The notes beneath the pieces were generated by a model. That model did not search any database. It saw nothing but the letters and a program-made list of their open reading frames with translations, and was not told the DNA's origin. Both the position numbers and the translations under genes were made by a program. This document shows, piece after piece, positions 34,604-45,429 of a stretch of 64,000 nt of DNA. How positions within the stretch are numbered: the stretch's first letter is position 1; every line of letters starts with the position of its first letter. Origin of the DNA: Verticillium longisporum (taxonomy: Eukaryota; Ascomycota; Sordariomycetes; Glomerellales; Plectosphaerellaceae); the NCBI GenBank assembly GCA_019188255.1, contig JAETXT010000004.1, positions 1,364,001-1,428,000 of the forward strand. The letters are read 5' to 3'.

Positions 34604-36328
34604 TCACATGCCTAGCAGGCTCATCTGTCGTCTCAGCGGGCTTGTGCTAATGCTGCCATCCTCGCTGGCATAGCAGGCCGAGTCCGTATCTATGTCCCAT
34701 TCGGGCTCGGCTTCATCTTGGGTCTCTTCATTTGGCGTGCCTGTTCCCGTAGCGTCGCCCGAATCGAAACCCTTTTGCGTAGCCGCTCGGGTGTTCCATC
34801 GCAGCGTGCGGGATACGCTGTCGAACCACTCGGTCTGGCTGCGGACGACCGTGGGCAGGGGGTACTGCGAGGCCGTGATCGTGACGTAATCACCTTGCTT
34901 CAGCTCTACGCGGCCCTTGCCGTCGAAGGCACAGTAAGCTGTGGCGCGGGAGCCTCGGGGCACAGAGACCCGCAGGGCCATGGTGTCGGAAAGGACCATT
35001 GGGCGGAAAGACAAGGTGTGAGGGCAGATGGGGGTGAGCAGGATAGCGGGGATATCGGGGTGCACGAGAGAGCCTCCTGCGGAGAGGGAATAGGCAGTGG
35101 AACCGGTCGGCGTCGAAAAGATGCAGCCATCAGCCTGCACGACAGTCAGGAGTTCGTCATCGCCGTAGAGCTCGAGGTTGGAGACGTAGGGTGATGGACC
35201 GCGGTCGATCACGAGCTCGTTAAGGACCTCGAATTGCTCGCCCTCCTGAGGACCCTGCCCGTTGACGCCACTGCGGTACACAGTACATGTAAAACGCATA
35301 CGCAAGTTGACACGCATGCCCTCATCTCCCATGATGCGACCCAGGTGCTGCGTATATTTCTCGAACTCGAAGTTGGTCAGGAAGCCTAGGCTGCCTAGGC
35401 TGAAGGAGAGAACGGGGGGGACGATGCGCTGGAACAGCCACGACGTGAAGAGTACGGTGCCATCGCCGCCGAGGGTGAGGACGAGGTCAAACTTCTCCGG
35501 TTGCGTCCAGCAGAGGTCCGGGGTCCAGTACTTCAGCATGTGCTGGAACCGGGCATTCTCGCCAGTGATACTGCGGGAGTCGAAGCGTTTCGAATTACGC
35601 AGTTTGGCATCGACGTAGACGTTCACACCAATGTCCGAACCGTAACGCGGGGTACGCAGGAGCCACAAAGCAAGTTCGCGGGTCAGGTAGACTAGCTGGT
35701 TGTCGCGGGCTTTGGTGACAATCATGACATTACGGACGTGGCGCTTGATTGGACGGCGCTGAAGTTGCTTGGCAACTTCGCGAACACCAGTGGCTGTCTG
35801 AACGAGTCGAGAGTGCGACATGGAGTCATCGTTCTTGATCTCCTCAAGCACCTTGTCGATATCGACGGCATCATTGAAGCGGTTGTGGTAGAAGCATGGT
35901 GACTGCAGCGTCGGCAAGGCGGTAGTGGGTGTCATGGCTTGAACGGCAAGGTCGTTGAGGGCGTCGGCGAGCTGTTGCGAGGAGCAGTTCTTATCGGGGC
36001 GGCTATCGTGAATGTCATGAGCGGAGAGCATGCCAGTGAGTGAGAGGGCCTCGGGTTTGTTGTGACGGGAGACAGATGAGGCCAGGGCCTTCATGATGGT
36101 CTGGCGCGGGACCTCGTGAGAAGGGGCGTTGCGGCGGTGGCCCTGAGGTGCGTGAGTTGTTTCGTGAACACGGGCAATCTGGGCGGCATGCGGCGTATCT
36201 TCTTGGTCGTGCACCTGTGTCTCCGAGTCGGACAGCAGGGACAGGGACTGGCGTAGCGGAGGGTGGGGTTTAGTATTATCGCTGAGGGCGGGGTGGAGGG
36301 CGGTGGGTGAAGTGACGAAGCCGGACAT
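34604..36328 (-). CDS. NAD(H) kinase
   Basis: ATP-dependent phosphorylation of NAD+ (or NADH) to NADP(H). Single exon, 574 aa, start ATG 36328 (MSGFVTSPTALHP). A disordered N-terminus of about 190 residues precedes the catalytic domain. Signature motifs: GGDGT near residue 289 (FDLVLTLGGDGTVLFTSWLF), PVLSFSLGSLGFLTNFEFE, the ELVIDRGPSPYVSNLELYGD block and the GCIFSTPTGSTAYSLSAGGS substrate/self-activation segment, followed by PHTLSFRPMVLSD. No mitochondrial presequence is obvious, so it resembles the cytosolic Utr1/Yef1 type more than Pos5; this last point is inference. The C-terminus is acidic. Confidence 0.94.
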   Translation of the reverse strand: MSGFVTSPTALHPALSDNTKPHPPLRQSLSLLSDSETQVHDQEDTPHAAQIARVHETTHAPQGHRRNAPSHEVPRQTIMKALASSVSRHNKPEALSLTGMLSAHDIHDSRPDKNCSSQQLADALNDLAVQAMTPTTALPTLQSPCFYHNRFNDAVDIDKVLEEIKNDDSMSHSRLVQTATGVREVAKQLQRRPIKRHVRNVMIVTKARDNQLVYLTRELALWLLRTPRYGSDIGVNVYVDAKLRNSKRFDSRSITGENARFQHMLKYWTPDLCWTQPEKFDLVLTLGGDGTVLFTSWLFQRIVPPVLSFSLGSLGFLTNFEFEKYTQHLGRIMGDEGMRVNLRMRFTCTVYRSGVNGQGPQEGEQFEVLNELVIDRGPSPYVSNLELYGDDELLTVVQADGCIFSTPTGSTAYSLSAGGSLVHPDIPAILLTPICPHTLSFRPMVLSDTMALRVSVPRGSRATAYCAFDGKGRVELKQGDYVTITASQYPLPTVVRSQTEWFDSVSRTLRWNTRAATQKGFDSGDATGTGTPNEETQDEAEPEWDIDTDSACYASEDGSISTSPLRRQMSLLGM

Positions 36329-38151
36329 GACAGCGGTTTCTCCGACGGACCGAAAATGGTGGCAGACGTGGTGGTACTGACAGCTGGAGTTATTTTAGGA
36401 CGTCGTGTCGAGCCGAGGTGGTTGTTGCGTTAAGTCCGTTCGGGAGGGTCGGGTAGGTCCAAGCCGTCGAGCGTTCCGTTCCACTACTAGGTAGTCAGGA
36501 GGGAATGAATGATGTAACAGGGAATAAAAGGCCCGGGGATGCGGGATGCTGTTGACTACAAGCAAGTTAAGTGAAAGCAACCTGGATAGTTGTTGGTGAT
36601 AAGGTAGGCAGAAGTGAAAGAAAGGCAAAACGCTCGAGGGTTTGGTGAGACACAGCGAAAGTCGGATCCGCAAGCAGATGATGGAATAAAAGATAGGTAG
36701 GCGTAGGAAGCGAATAAACGGAAAAAAGGAGACCAGAACTACCAGAGTTCTCAAACTGCAAAGGAAGGGAGAAAGAAGGTGCCTCGGACTCGGTGCAAAG
36801 ATGAGTGAGTGCAGCCAGACAGCCTGGATGATTTCAGCAGTGCGTGGGCATCAGGTGTGTTTTAAACGCAACTGCTCTTTCTACAACATTTCTCTTCTTT
36901 GCCCACCGAGCGAGCGTGCAGCTCCCGCGCGATCGGGTCCAGTGTCAGTGCCAGTGTCAGGTGCCGCCTGCCTGCGTCCATTCGTTCAATGGCTTTGCTG
37001 TCCCCCGTCCCCTGTGGTGCCCCCCCCCCAAGCCCCCGTCCTCCTTGCCATCCCAAGATACGCGCAGACCCTGAAGTGGGATCTAGAAGGGACAAGGGCA
37101 AGGGAAGGCAAGGGAAGGGAGTACTGGGGACGGGACACTGGCGAGGGGCGGGAGGGGGGCAAACATGAGGTGAAGCTGTTAGAGCTACCGAATCCCTGTT
37201 GACAAATTGCATCCTATTGCTCCAGTCTGGCTGGGCGACTGGCATCCTTCTACTTGCCGCCTTGCGGTGCGACGGGCTTTCGGCGCTCACCTTTTGCAAC
37301 AGGAGCTGTCATTGCCAGCCTGCCCTGCTCTTCTCGCATCTGGCCCACCACTCCGAGGCGTCGCAGCACGCGTCCATGTATGCCCGCTCCAGTCAAGTTC
37401 CCTGGCTGCGGGTCCTAGAGGGAATGGCGTGAACAACGGAAGGGATTCGTGTTGCAGCCAGGCACACACAGACCCAGCCAAGGGGTTCTGAAGTCGAGAT
37501 GAAACGCGGCGTCAACCCGCGCGACGACAGGAGCATTCAAACTTGCCTTGCTAACCTACCTACTACCTTACCTAGGTACCTTGCCTATCTACCTTACCTT
37601 ACCTTACCTTCCTACAGGTAAGGTACCTACCATCTGCCTCTGATTGTCGTCCACAGTCTCTCTCAGACATGGCGCTTGCCCTTGTTGCCGCGCACCAAAA
37701 AGCCATTCAAATGACAACGTCAGACTTGCAAGGATGGGCGGATGGACCGTCAGGGCACACAGCTATCGCATTGCAAGCTATCTCGATGCCAGGGGCGTGC
37801 TCAAAACCTCTCATATTTCATTTCTCTGTTGTGACTTTTTGCATTGCTACCTGGCACGAAACGACAGACTGAAGAGCTTCTCGCGCCACTCCCCACGTCG
37901 CCCAGACATGCCGAGTAGCATGTTTCCCAGGTCTCTCATCTCATTACAACGATGGATTCTGTTTACGGGCGAGACGATCTTCGACCCGGACATTTGTAGC
38001 CACTTTGACCCCAATCACTTGCAGCCGCGACCCGGTGCCGACAACGTGTTTGGACCTGGCATTCTTCCCCGTAGCCGTGAACCTCGCTCGCTCATCCTTT
38101 GCGTCCAAACAGGCGCCTGTTCCTTCTGCACCTCCATCTACACAGTCAGGC
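36329..38151. other. Long intergenic region, GC-rich, with GGTACC repeat tract
   Basis: About 1.8 kb. Includes a run of ten C at about 37020..37029, purine-rich segments (37080..37170) and the GGTACC-type tract at 37551..37632. A plus-strand frame from 37644 overlaps the 3' end of rrp46 in antisense and shows no motif. No gene is supported. Confidence 0.55.
37551..37632. repeat. TACCTTACC / CCTAGGTACC repeat tract
   Basis: Tandem and degenerate 5-10-nt units (TACCTACC, CCTTACC, CCTAGGTACC) over about 80 bp, ending AAGGTACCTACC. Member of the dispersed GGTACC family. Confidence 0.85.
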
Positions 38152-38965
38152 TCACCTCCAACGTCCATCTGATGCAGCCTTGGCTTCTGTTATCGACCGA
38201 AGGGCACGCACCATATCCTGCACATTCTCCTCGCCTTCGTCGTTACCCTCCGTCGTGCCCTGCAGTTGTCCGCAGCATCGCTTCAGGCCAAGCGCGGCGG
38301 CTGCGTCCCACTCGCCCACTGTGAAGTTGCCTTCGCTCTCCGCTAGGAGCAGATCTCCCTTGGCGGTGTATCCAAAGACGTGTAATGACTTGGCTTCAGA
38401 TGCTTCACGCCGAGAAGGCTCACCGACAATCTTTGGCTCACCAGTCGACTGCAGGATCGCTACGATGACGGCTGTCGCCACGCCCTCGAGAGGTACGGCA
38501 CCGGAAATCAAGGCGAGCAGCGCTGCGTGGAGCAGCGCCGGAAGAGCAACAAGGTTTTGCTGAGCTTGGTTGGGCTTACTGGTGACATAGTCGTCCGTAG
38601 GCGTCTGGGTCACCTGAAGGGTTATCTGAAATACGCTGCGTGGGAACCTCTTGGTGCAGATAAGCTGTTGCAGGGCCGCTTGCAACAGACTTTCGAGCTG
38701 ACGCTCTCGTGTACCTGAGAGGTGCGTCAGTCAGTGCGCGTTTCGAAAACAGTGGATGGGGGAGAAAAGTCTTCTCACCTCCCACACCTGCTGCTGGTCG
38801 CACCGTCACATCAATGACTGCTTCGAAAGGGTCTTCATCCCGCCTCTGAGCCTCTATGGGCCCGTTGACCGAGGCCACGATGCAATGATCATTGTGTGCA
38901 AATGTTGCTGAGCCATCTGTCCGGTGGAGATGTGACAGTCGGCCTTCCGTTGGCTGGGCCCCCAT
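38152..38965 (-). CDS. rrp46: Exosome core subunit Rrp46
   Basis: RNase PH-like subunit of the six-membered ring of the RNA exosome; catalytically inactive in eukaryotic relatives. Exons 38779..38965 and 38152..38714 (intron GTGAGA...CTCAG), 249 aa. The fold is shown by LSHLHRTDGSATFAHNDHCI, VASVNGPIEAQRRDEDPFEA, VIDVTVRPAAGVGGTRERQL, then LQQLICTKRFPRSVFQITLQ, LLALISGAVPLEGVATAVIV and a C-terminal MVRALRSITEAK helix. A large insertion (AKGDLLLAESEGNFTVGEWD region) is typical of the RNase PH C-terminal part. Divergent from the PTPA gene (620 bp). Confidence 0.9.
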
Positions 38966-39585
38966 GATGCTTGCTCAAAGCGAAAAAGGCGAAGCTTTGT
39001 TCTGAGTGTTGAAAAAACAGACAATTACTACGTCTCGTCCGCAGGAACTGAATTGCTGTGTCGATGGAAGTATGATGAAATCCGGGTTTTAATGAGAGTG
39101 ATGCAAGGTTGCACGGACATGCATATGGTTCACAGGGACCGGATCCGAGACCTGCGTTGCCGTCCCGTGGGTGGGAGCTTCAATGGTCGCGTTTTTTGTG
39201 GCAGGTTCGCTAAGTCCTCATTCAGCGCCGCCCAGCTAGGTAGCTTGACGAGTACAGGTACCTAGGTACCTATTGTAAGGCACTAGGTAGGAAGCAAGGT
39301 ACCCAAGGTACCTAATGCAAGGTGTTTCTCCCTAAGGCAGGTAGCTGTAAGTGACTTGACCTGCCCTCTTCAGGCACCAACCGCCATTACAGTCGGAGGG
39401 TCTCCACAAAATGCAGCCGCAGCTTCCAACTGCACTGGAAGCACTGGCAAGCAAACTTCAGAAGAGTGCCGTGGAGTGGGCATCTCGGATCGTGCTTTGG
39501 AACCTCTGCTCAACCACTACGACCACTTCTCGCGGTCATTTCAAAACCCTGAATTCGTAGTCGCGGCGCAACCTATTTCACGGCC
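38966..39585. promoter_or_regulatory. Divergent promoter rrp46 / PTPA with GGTACC repeats
   Basis: 620 bp between divergent starts. Degenerate CCTAGGTACC units occupy 39255..39314. Confidence 0.55.
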
Positions 39586-40862
39586 ATGGCCTCATCCGAC
39601 GACGTTATCCCACGGCCAGCCCCCGCCGTAGAGATGGCGAATAAGCAGATTAGAACTCCAATCCCCAAGCTCGAACCCCGTCGCCGGAGTGCTGCTCCCT
39701 CAAACCCCTCGCTCGCCCAGAGTCGCCCGCACTTCCGTCGCCGCCTGATCTATCAAACTTGTCGTTTGAGACTCCGTCTCGCAGGATCCTGTCACCAAAG
39801 GACCATGAGATCTTCCTCGCCTCGCCGACCTATGAGCTCATACTTGCCTTTGTCTTTGGCTTGTCTGAATCAGTTGTGGACACTCCTACCTCCGCCGTCA
39901 ACTTGGAGGATGTCAACCCCCCTGTCAAAGTCATCCTGAATATTCTCGATCGTGTCGAAACCCTCTTGAGCCAGTCGCCACCCACAGAACAGGGCGGGTC
40001 ACGATTTGGCAACTTCCTCGACCTCATCAAGGCGCAGGCGCCTGAATGGCACACTGAGCTCGGTATCGACTTACCCGGCGCCGGAGAGGAAGCTTCTACG
40101 TATCTGTTACAATCATTCGGCAACAGGATGCGTATAGATTACGGTTCTGGCCACGAGCTGAACTTCATAGTCTGGTTGCTATGCCTATACCAGCTCCGCA
40201 TCCTCGGTCGCGCCGACTTCAGGACGCTTGTGCTCACCGTCTTTGGCAGATATCTGGAGGTCATGCGGCGAGTCCAGTTGACTTATTACCTTGAGCCAGC
40301 AGGCTCCCATGGCGTATGGGGTCTTGACGACTACCAGTTCCTCCCTTTCCTTTTCGGCGCATCGCAACTGCTGCACCATCCCTTCATTACTCCCCTCGCC
40401 ATTCACCAGCAGCTGACCATTGAGGAGTTTGCCTCAGACTACCTCTACCTCGGACAAGTCAACTTTGTCAACACGACAAAGACGGTCAAGGGGTTGCGGT
40501 GGCACAGCCCCATGCTTGACGACATATCTGCCGCCAAGTCCTGGACGAAAATCGAGGGAGGCATGCGCCGCATGTTTGTCGCCGAGGTGCTCCGTAAGCT
40601 GCCCGTGATGCAGCACTTCCTCTTTGGTTCGCTCGTACCAGCCGAGGAGGGTATGAGCACCGAGGAGGCCCTCGGCATCGGGCACGAAGAAGATGAGTCC
40701 GAAGGCGGCGAGCTGACACTTGATGGGAAACCCAAGCACAAGCATCAGCACGTCGGTTGGGGTGACTGTTGCGGTATCAAAGTTCCCAGCAGCGTTGCCG
40801 CCGCCGAGGAGATGAAGAAAAGGGGCTTAGGAGACACGCTGCGCAGGATACCGTTCGATTAG
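39586..40862 (+). CDS. PP2A activator PTPA (Rrd1/Rrd2 family), apparent frameshift
   Basis: Peptidyl-prolyl isomerase-type activator of protein phosphatase 2A. The catalytic domain is intact in one frame from about 39730: [76 protein letters not shown] and [34 protein letters not shown] and FGSLVP follow. The only plausible start, ATG 39586 ([20 protein letters not shown]), is in another frame. The domain frame has no upstream ATG before a stop near 39650, and there is no good intron between them. The 1277-nt span is one base short of 426 codons, so a single missing base between about 39670 and 39740 explains it; C4 runs lie at 39676 and 39705. Family call secure, N-terminus uncertain. Confidence 0.85.
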
Positions 40863-41160
40863 CCCAGCAGATTAGCAGTTGCAACATCCTATCCTACATC
40901 AGACAAAGTAGGCACACGCTCAATGTAGTGCTGAAGCTCAAAATTGCACTGAAAAAAGAAACTATGGTTGTGTGTGTGTGATGAACTCGGTCAGTTGGTC
41001 CGCGTGCTCTCTCCCTCTTATGATTTCCTTCGCTCGGCCATTCTCTAGCCACCCATTACATTATAATATCGGATAGTCCTCACATGTATCCAGACCATGT
41101 GCATAAACAAACATAGGTACGAAAACAGGTGCGTCAAACTCATCTTGTCCAGAAACGCCT

Positions 41161-43315
41161 CTACTCAAGGCCGAGCGACTCAAGCCTCTCAATGCCAGGA
41201 AGGTGAGCCCACCGGCTGGACCTGGGCGAGCCGCACTCAATGTCGAACCAGATATCGGGGTAGTAGTCATCGACGGAATCGAGAGCGTAGGCAACGCTGC
41301 TGCCGTACAGGTCGCATCGGGCAACGTTGAGATCACGCTCCGGATAGAAGCGGTAAGACTCGCAACCGTCGGTAGCATCCATGACGCTCTATCAAAGGTG
41401 GTTAGCATCGACCTAGATAACGATCAAAGATACGGTGAAGACTTACGTTGCAAAACTGGTAGCAGCCCTCGAGCGTGACCGGCACGCCCGGTGAGTTCTC
41501 TACAAAGCGAGCGAGGAAGTAGTTGCCGACGGGCTTGCCGTGAACACCGCAATGCAAGCTACCAGTCTCCGGCTTGCCGGTGGGGACACTCCCTTCGGAA
41601 ACAGTTTTGGTAGGGGCCTCAACAACCGCTGGCTGCGAAGTCAAGCTCGCCACGCTGATGGGGGCAATTGATGTGTCGATGACACAGCCGCTCGTGCTGG
41701 ACGGCAGCGGCTCCGTTACAGCATAGGTCGAGAGATAATCGGTCGCGCTGTATGGCTGCGTAGAAGATCCAGACACCCCATGGGACTCGGAAGATATCGA
41801 TGCGGAAGACTGGCTAGCATAAGCTTGATCCGAGGGGCTGACTGTTGACCGCGTCTCGCTGAGGTAAACGTGGCCAGACGACTCAAGGCGCACAGTCGAT
41901 TCACTAAGGGTCACAACTTCGGTAGACTGGCCATATGGGAAGTTGTGGGCGGAGCTTGGTTTCAGTGTCTCTGGTTCGCTAGTGGCCTTGGAAGATTCGG
42001 GGAACCTCTGGGATTCGCTTGTCGTGGCGTCTTCGTATGTATCCTCGTAACCAGCCACAATGTAGCCCGCTCCATAGGCTGTGAGTGTCTCGTATGGGCT
42101 TGCGGTGACTTCGGTTTCGGATGTCAAGACGATGCCAGAAGACATGCTAGTCATTGCGGACTCGCTCGTCGTCACAACCCCAGAGGAATCCGTCGTAGAA
42201 ACAGTACTCGAGTAGTTGCTGTAGATACGTGCGGAGGAGGAGGAGGGATGCACATTGAGCGTTGACACGGGCGGGCGGGGATCGTGCTCGGTGTATTTGT
42301 TAGGGGCGTACTCGTTGGCAGCGTACTCTTTGGCAGCATACTCCTGGGGGGCGTACTCGTTGGAGGCATACTCGTCAGGAGTGCGGGACGTAGAGGTCTG
42401 CGAGCTGTAGGACTGGGTCGTGGAGACATTGGCTGAGTGATAGAAGGTGATGGGGCGACCCGTAGTTTTGGGGTAAGAATGGGGAGTACCTGTTCCGTAC
42501 TCATAAGTCGACTGACGTGTCGTTGAGATATTGGCTGCGGGATAGGGTGGCGAAACCAGGGTGGTAGGCTCTGTGTAGATACCACCGGTTTCATACTCGC
42601 GGTCCTGGGTGGTGGTCGAGATGTTGACAAGGTGGTACGTCGAGGAAGGACGAGTGTTATTCGCCGGGTAAGGATAATCACTTGCATGTCCAAAGCCTGT
42701 CTTTTCTGTGGCTGTAGGCACATAGGTGGTATTGTTCGAAGGGAAGGTCGTGGTGGTGGTATTTCCGGGGTAGGGGGCATAGTCATACTTAAGTGACGTG
42801 GTGGTTGTCGTTGAGACGTTGTGTGGCAGATACGAAGGGACTGTAGGTGCAGTGTGCTCTGGATAAGGATACTGCGTCTTGTTCTCGACTTTCGTCTGCG
42901 AAGCATTCTTCTCGTACCCTTGAGTGTTCGTATTGGCGTATTCTGAGCCGCCTTCGGTAATATACTGAGTGACTTCAAGCGTGGTCGTGGAAACAAGGAC
43001 ATGACCCGGGCAGTCAGTCACACTGGGGTCCTCTTCAGGCACCGAAGGTACATTGTAAGCTGGACCCGGCGGCGGCACAACATACGTGGGTTCCGTTACT
43101 AAAGTTGTCGAATTGGTGCCATTGTAGCTGTGAGCAGCCTGCCCTTGCAGATGCCGAGATCGCAGAGCGGCAGCCCACCTGCCGACACGTCCCTGATGGC
43201 CATCATGATCTAAGGAGTCTAGACGCTGGCCTTTGTCGTGTTTTGCTGATTGTAGGGCACCTCCTGCCTCTGCCAGCAGGGCTGTAGTTGCGCCGAGCAG
43301 GACTGCAAAACGCAT
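41161..43315 (-). CDS. Secreted Ser/Thr-rich protein with C-terminal Cys domain
   Basis: Predicted extracellular or cell-wall protein of unknown function. Exons 41447..43315 and 41161..41388; 698 aa. The N-terminus is a signal peptide, MRFAVLLGATTALLAEAGGA, cleaved probably after one of the following alanines. The body is Ser/Thr/Tyr/Pro-rich (STTT, YPYP, SSST), suited to O-glycosylation, with scattered NxS/T sites. It contains an EYA-type pentapeptide repeat. The C-terminal ~100 residues form a cysteine domain: CGVHGKPVGNYFLARFVENS, CYQFCN-SVMDATDGCESYRF, ARCDLYG and DIECGSP. This is reminiscent of apple/PAN-like modules of fungal secreted proteins (inference). No GPI signal is seen. Start: the first in-frame ATG, 43315. 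Confidence 0.85.
42291..42380. repeat. 15-bp minisatellite encoding EYA pentapeptides
   Basis: Six 15-bp units (42291, 42306, 42321, 42336, 42351, 42366), the first and last more diverged. On the coding minus strand they read PDEYA-SNEYA-PQEYA-AKEYA and ANEYA-PNKYT within the secreted protein. Confidence 0.9.
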
Positions 43316-44178
43316 GGTAAGGGGCAGCTGTTGTGTGAAGGCCGTCGAGTCAAGCAATCTAAGGGGAGTTGTATCAAGGGGCTGAAGGAACAAGGTAAAA
43401 GAGTTCGAAGAGATGATCTAGTGAAAGGTTGCTTGTGTGCTTGGAGTACAGAAGAGGAGAAGCCATTGTGAAGTCAGTTATAGTCGTCCTTATATCGAAA
43501 AGTTGCCGGTGAGCCGCGAGATCGGAAGGGATTAATGACGACATGTTGAGATAACTAGGGCTATGTGAAGGGATTTTGAGGGACCTAGGAATCAATTCTA
43601 GCAAGATGGTTGACTCTGGTAAGGCATATGAGGGTGCAATATTGGGTCAGAAGGGAGAGGGAAGTCTGAGTGCCGAGCCGCCCTGCAAGGGACAGGTTAG
43701 AAACAACCACGAGGCACTAAGACCTCGGACCGGCAACCAGTGCATCAACGTCGTGACTTTTGCGGTGAGCACAGCGAAGACGACGAGGAGGACTTGAGAG
43801 AATACTATTCCATTTCGTGTGATCTAGTTTGATGTCTCGTCATGCTTAATTGCTCTGTAAGCCACCCCGTGAATCGTGCTAACGATCCACTCAGCCGGCG
43901 CCTTGCGGAAATAGAAAGGAATGCAGAGCACACACTAAATAATCGACTGTGAATGCCAAATCCAAGCTTGATTTCCGTAATGCCTTGAGAGACGATGTAG
44001 GGAAAGGGTATCAAAAGCAAAACCCCAAACGCCGCGAGCGAACCGCGCCACACTAATGCCAAATGCAAAGCAGAACATTGACCGAACCAAACAAACAAGC
44101 TTACACCGACCACAAGGTGCTGCCTTCGCACATAATATAAGCCATCACAGTCTTGCTTGGGCTGTTGTCGCACCTGGG
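43316..44178. other. Intergenic region upstream of the secreted-protein gene
   Basis: 863 bp. Promoter side of the secreted-protein gene and 3' side of the proline/serine-rich gene. Nothing further is recognised. Confidence 0.55.
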
Positions 44179-45183
44179 CTAATCCTCCCAAATCGTTTCC
44201 AGATCGAGATCGCCTCTCCTCTCTGCACCACAAACGCTCCAGCGCTTCCTCTTGTCACGAGATCCAAAACCAAGCGTCCTGCCACGTGTTGGTACATCAA
44301 GACTGCTCCGTCCCTTGCCATCGGCCGTGTCGGAGCCTTCTTCGGCAGCTTCAGCATCAGCCTTCAGCTGTGCAATCCTCTCGGCTTCCATGGCGGCTTC
44401 TTCAGCGTCTGGCGAGTCGGGAATTGTCTCTAGGCTCGAGATGCTGGGGCTCCTCGATCGAGTGGACGTGGGTGTAGAAGGGACGGACGAAGATGGAAAT
44501 GGCGTGAGCGTGCTATAGCTATTATGCGAAATCTCGTAGGCCCGACCCAAGGGGGAGGAAGAGGAGGATGACGGCGTGGATGGAAGCATGGGCACGGAGG
44601 TAGTGGCCGAATGCCCATTGTAACGGAGTGGCGAGGAGGGCCGCCGGTATCGGCTGGCAGCACTGGCCATCGAAGTCGCTGAGGATGATGAAACACTACC
44701 GAGAACGGGGGATAGGCTCCGTTCTGGCAGTGTACGATCGTGGTCCAAGACGGAAGAGCGAACAGGAGAGGTCGGGAAAGCTTCGTCGACAGGCTTGCGA
44801 GCGACTCGAACACGACTAGGAGACCCAGACGGGCTCGAAGGACGCAGCTGTGGAGTATAGAGGATGTGCCCTGAGCCGCTTACGCCAGGTAGGGACTGGG
44901 CGCGGGACATTTGTGGAGCAAGAGAGACGGCCGACCTCGACCTCTGATGAAAGCCCGATAGCGGTGAAGTTGTTCGAGGACGATAAGGCATCGCTGGCGA
45001 TACGCCCCAGGTGGGAGAGTTCGGCGACGAAGGGTTGGGATCGGTGGAGCGGCGGATTGTAGGGGGTTTCTTCAGTGGTTCAGTATCAAGAGAATGGAGA
45101 GTAGGAGGGCTCTGGAGCCGAAGTGATGGAACTGGAGATGACCGGAACTGCTCCAGGCTTTCCATCTCAGGCACAGGCTCCAT
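44179..45183 (-). CDS. Proline/serine-rich protein, 5' end unresolved
   Basis: Fungal protein of unknown function. From ATG 45183 it is 334 aa: low-complexity Ser/Pro-rich, then an Ala/Glu-rich helix (EEAAMEAERIAQLKADAEAA) and a compact, probably conserved C-terminus, DKRKRWSVCGAERRGDLDLE. The same frame is open upstream to 45429, without an ATG, and reads like protein: FRTWARPQASARYTVLRSSD, IFTLPAEIPFTTSADPRTLA, IRSCLPTVVESVTTSATVD. The true N-terminus is therefore probably encoded by an upstream exon that I could not place. No transmembrane segment or signal peptide. Confidence 0.72.
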   Translation of the reverse strand: MEPVPEMESLEQFRSSPVPSLRLQSPPTLHSLDTEPLKKPPTIRRSTDPNPSSPNSPTWGVSPAMPYRPRTTSPLSGFHQRSRSAVSLAPQMSRAQSLPGVSGSGHILYTPQLRPSSPSGSPSRVRVARKPVDEAFPTSPVRSSVLDHDRTLPERSLSPVLGSVSSSSATSMASAASRYRRPSSPLRYNGHSATTSVPMLPSTPSSSSSSPLGRAYEISHNSYSTLTPFPSSSVPSTPTSTRSRSPSISSLETIPDSPDAEEAAMEAERIAQLKADAEAAEEGSDTADGKGRSSLDVPTRGRTLGFGSRDKRKRWSVCGAERRGDLDLETIWED

Positions 45184-45429
45184 GTCGACTGTTGCGGAGG
45201 TGGTGACGGACTCGACGACTGTAGGAAGACATGAACGTATGGCCAGAGTTCGAGGATCTGCAGATGTGGTGAAGGGGATTTCAGCAGGGAGGGTGAAGAT
45301 GCGGCTTGCTGCACCCGAGTGGTCACTAGAGCGGAGAACCGTGTATCTGGCGCTTGCCTGTGGTCTGGCCCAAGTTCGGAAATGGTGAGGAGGCAGAGAT
45401 ATGAATTCGGATCTGTTCGTGTGCTTGTG

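Noticed and set aside
37644..38324. Plus-strand frame of 226 codons
   Set aside because: Overlaps the conserved rrp46 exon in antisense and has no ATG start or protein motif.
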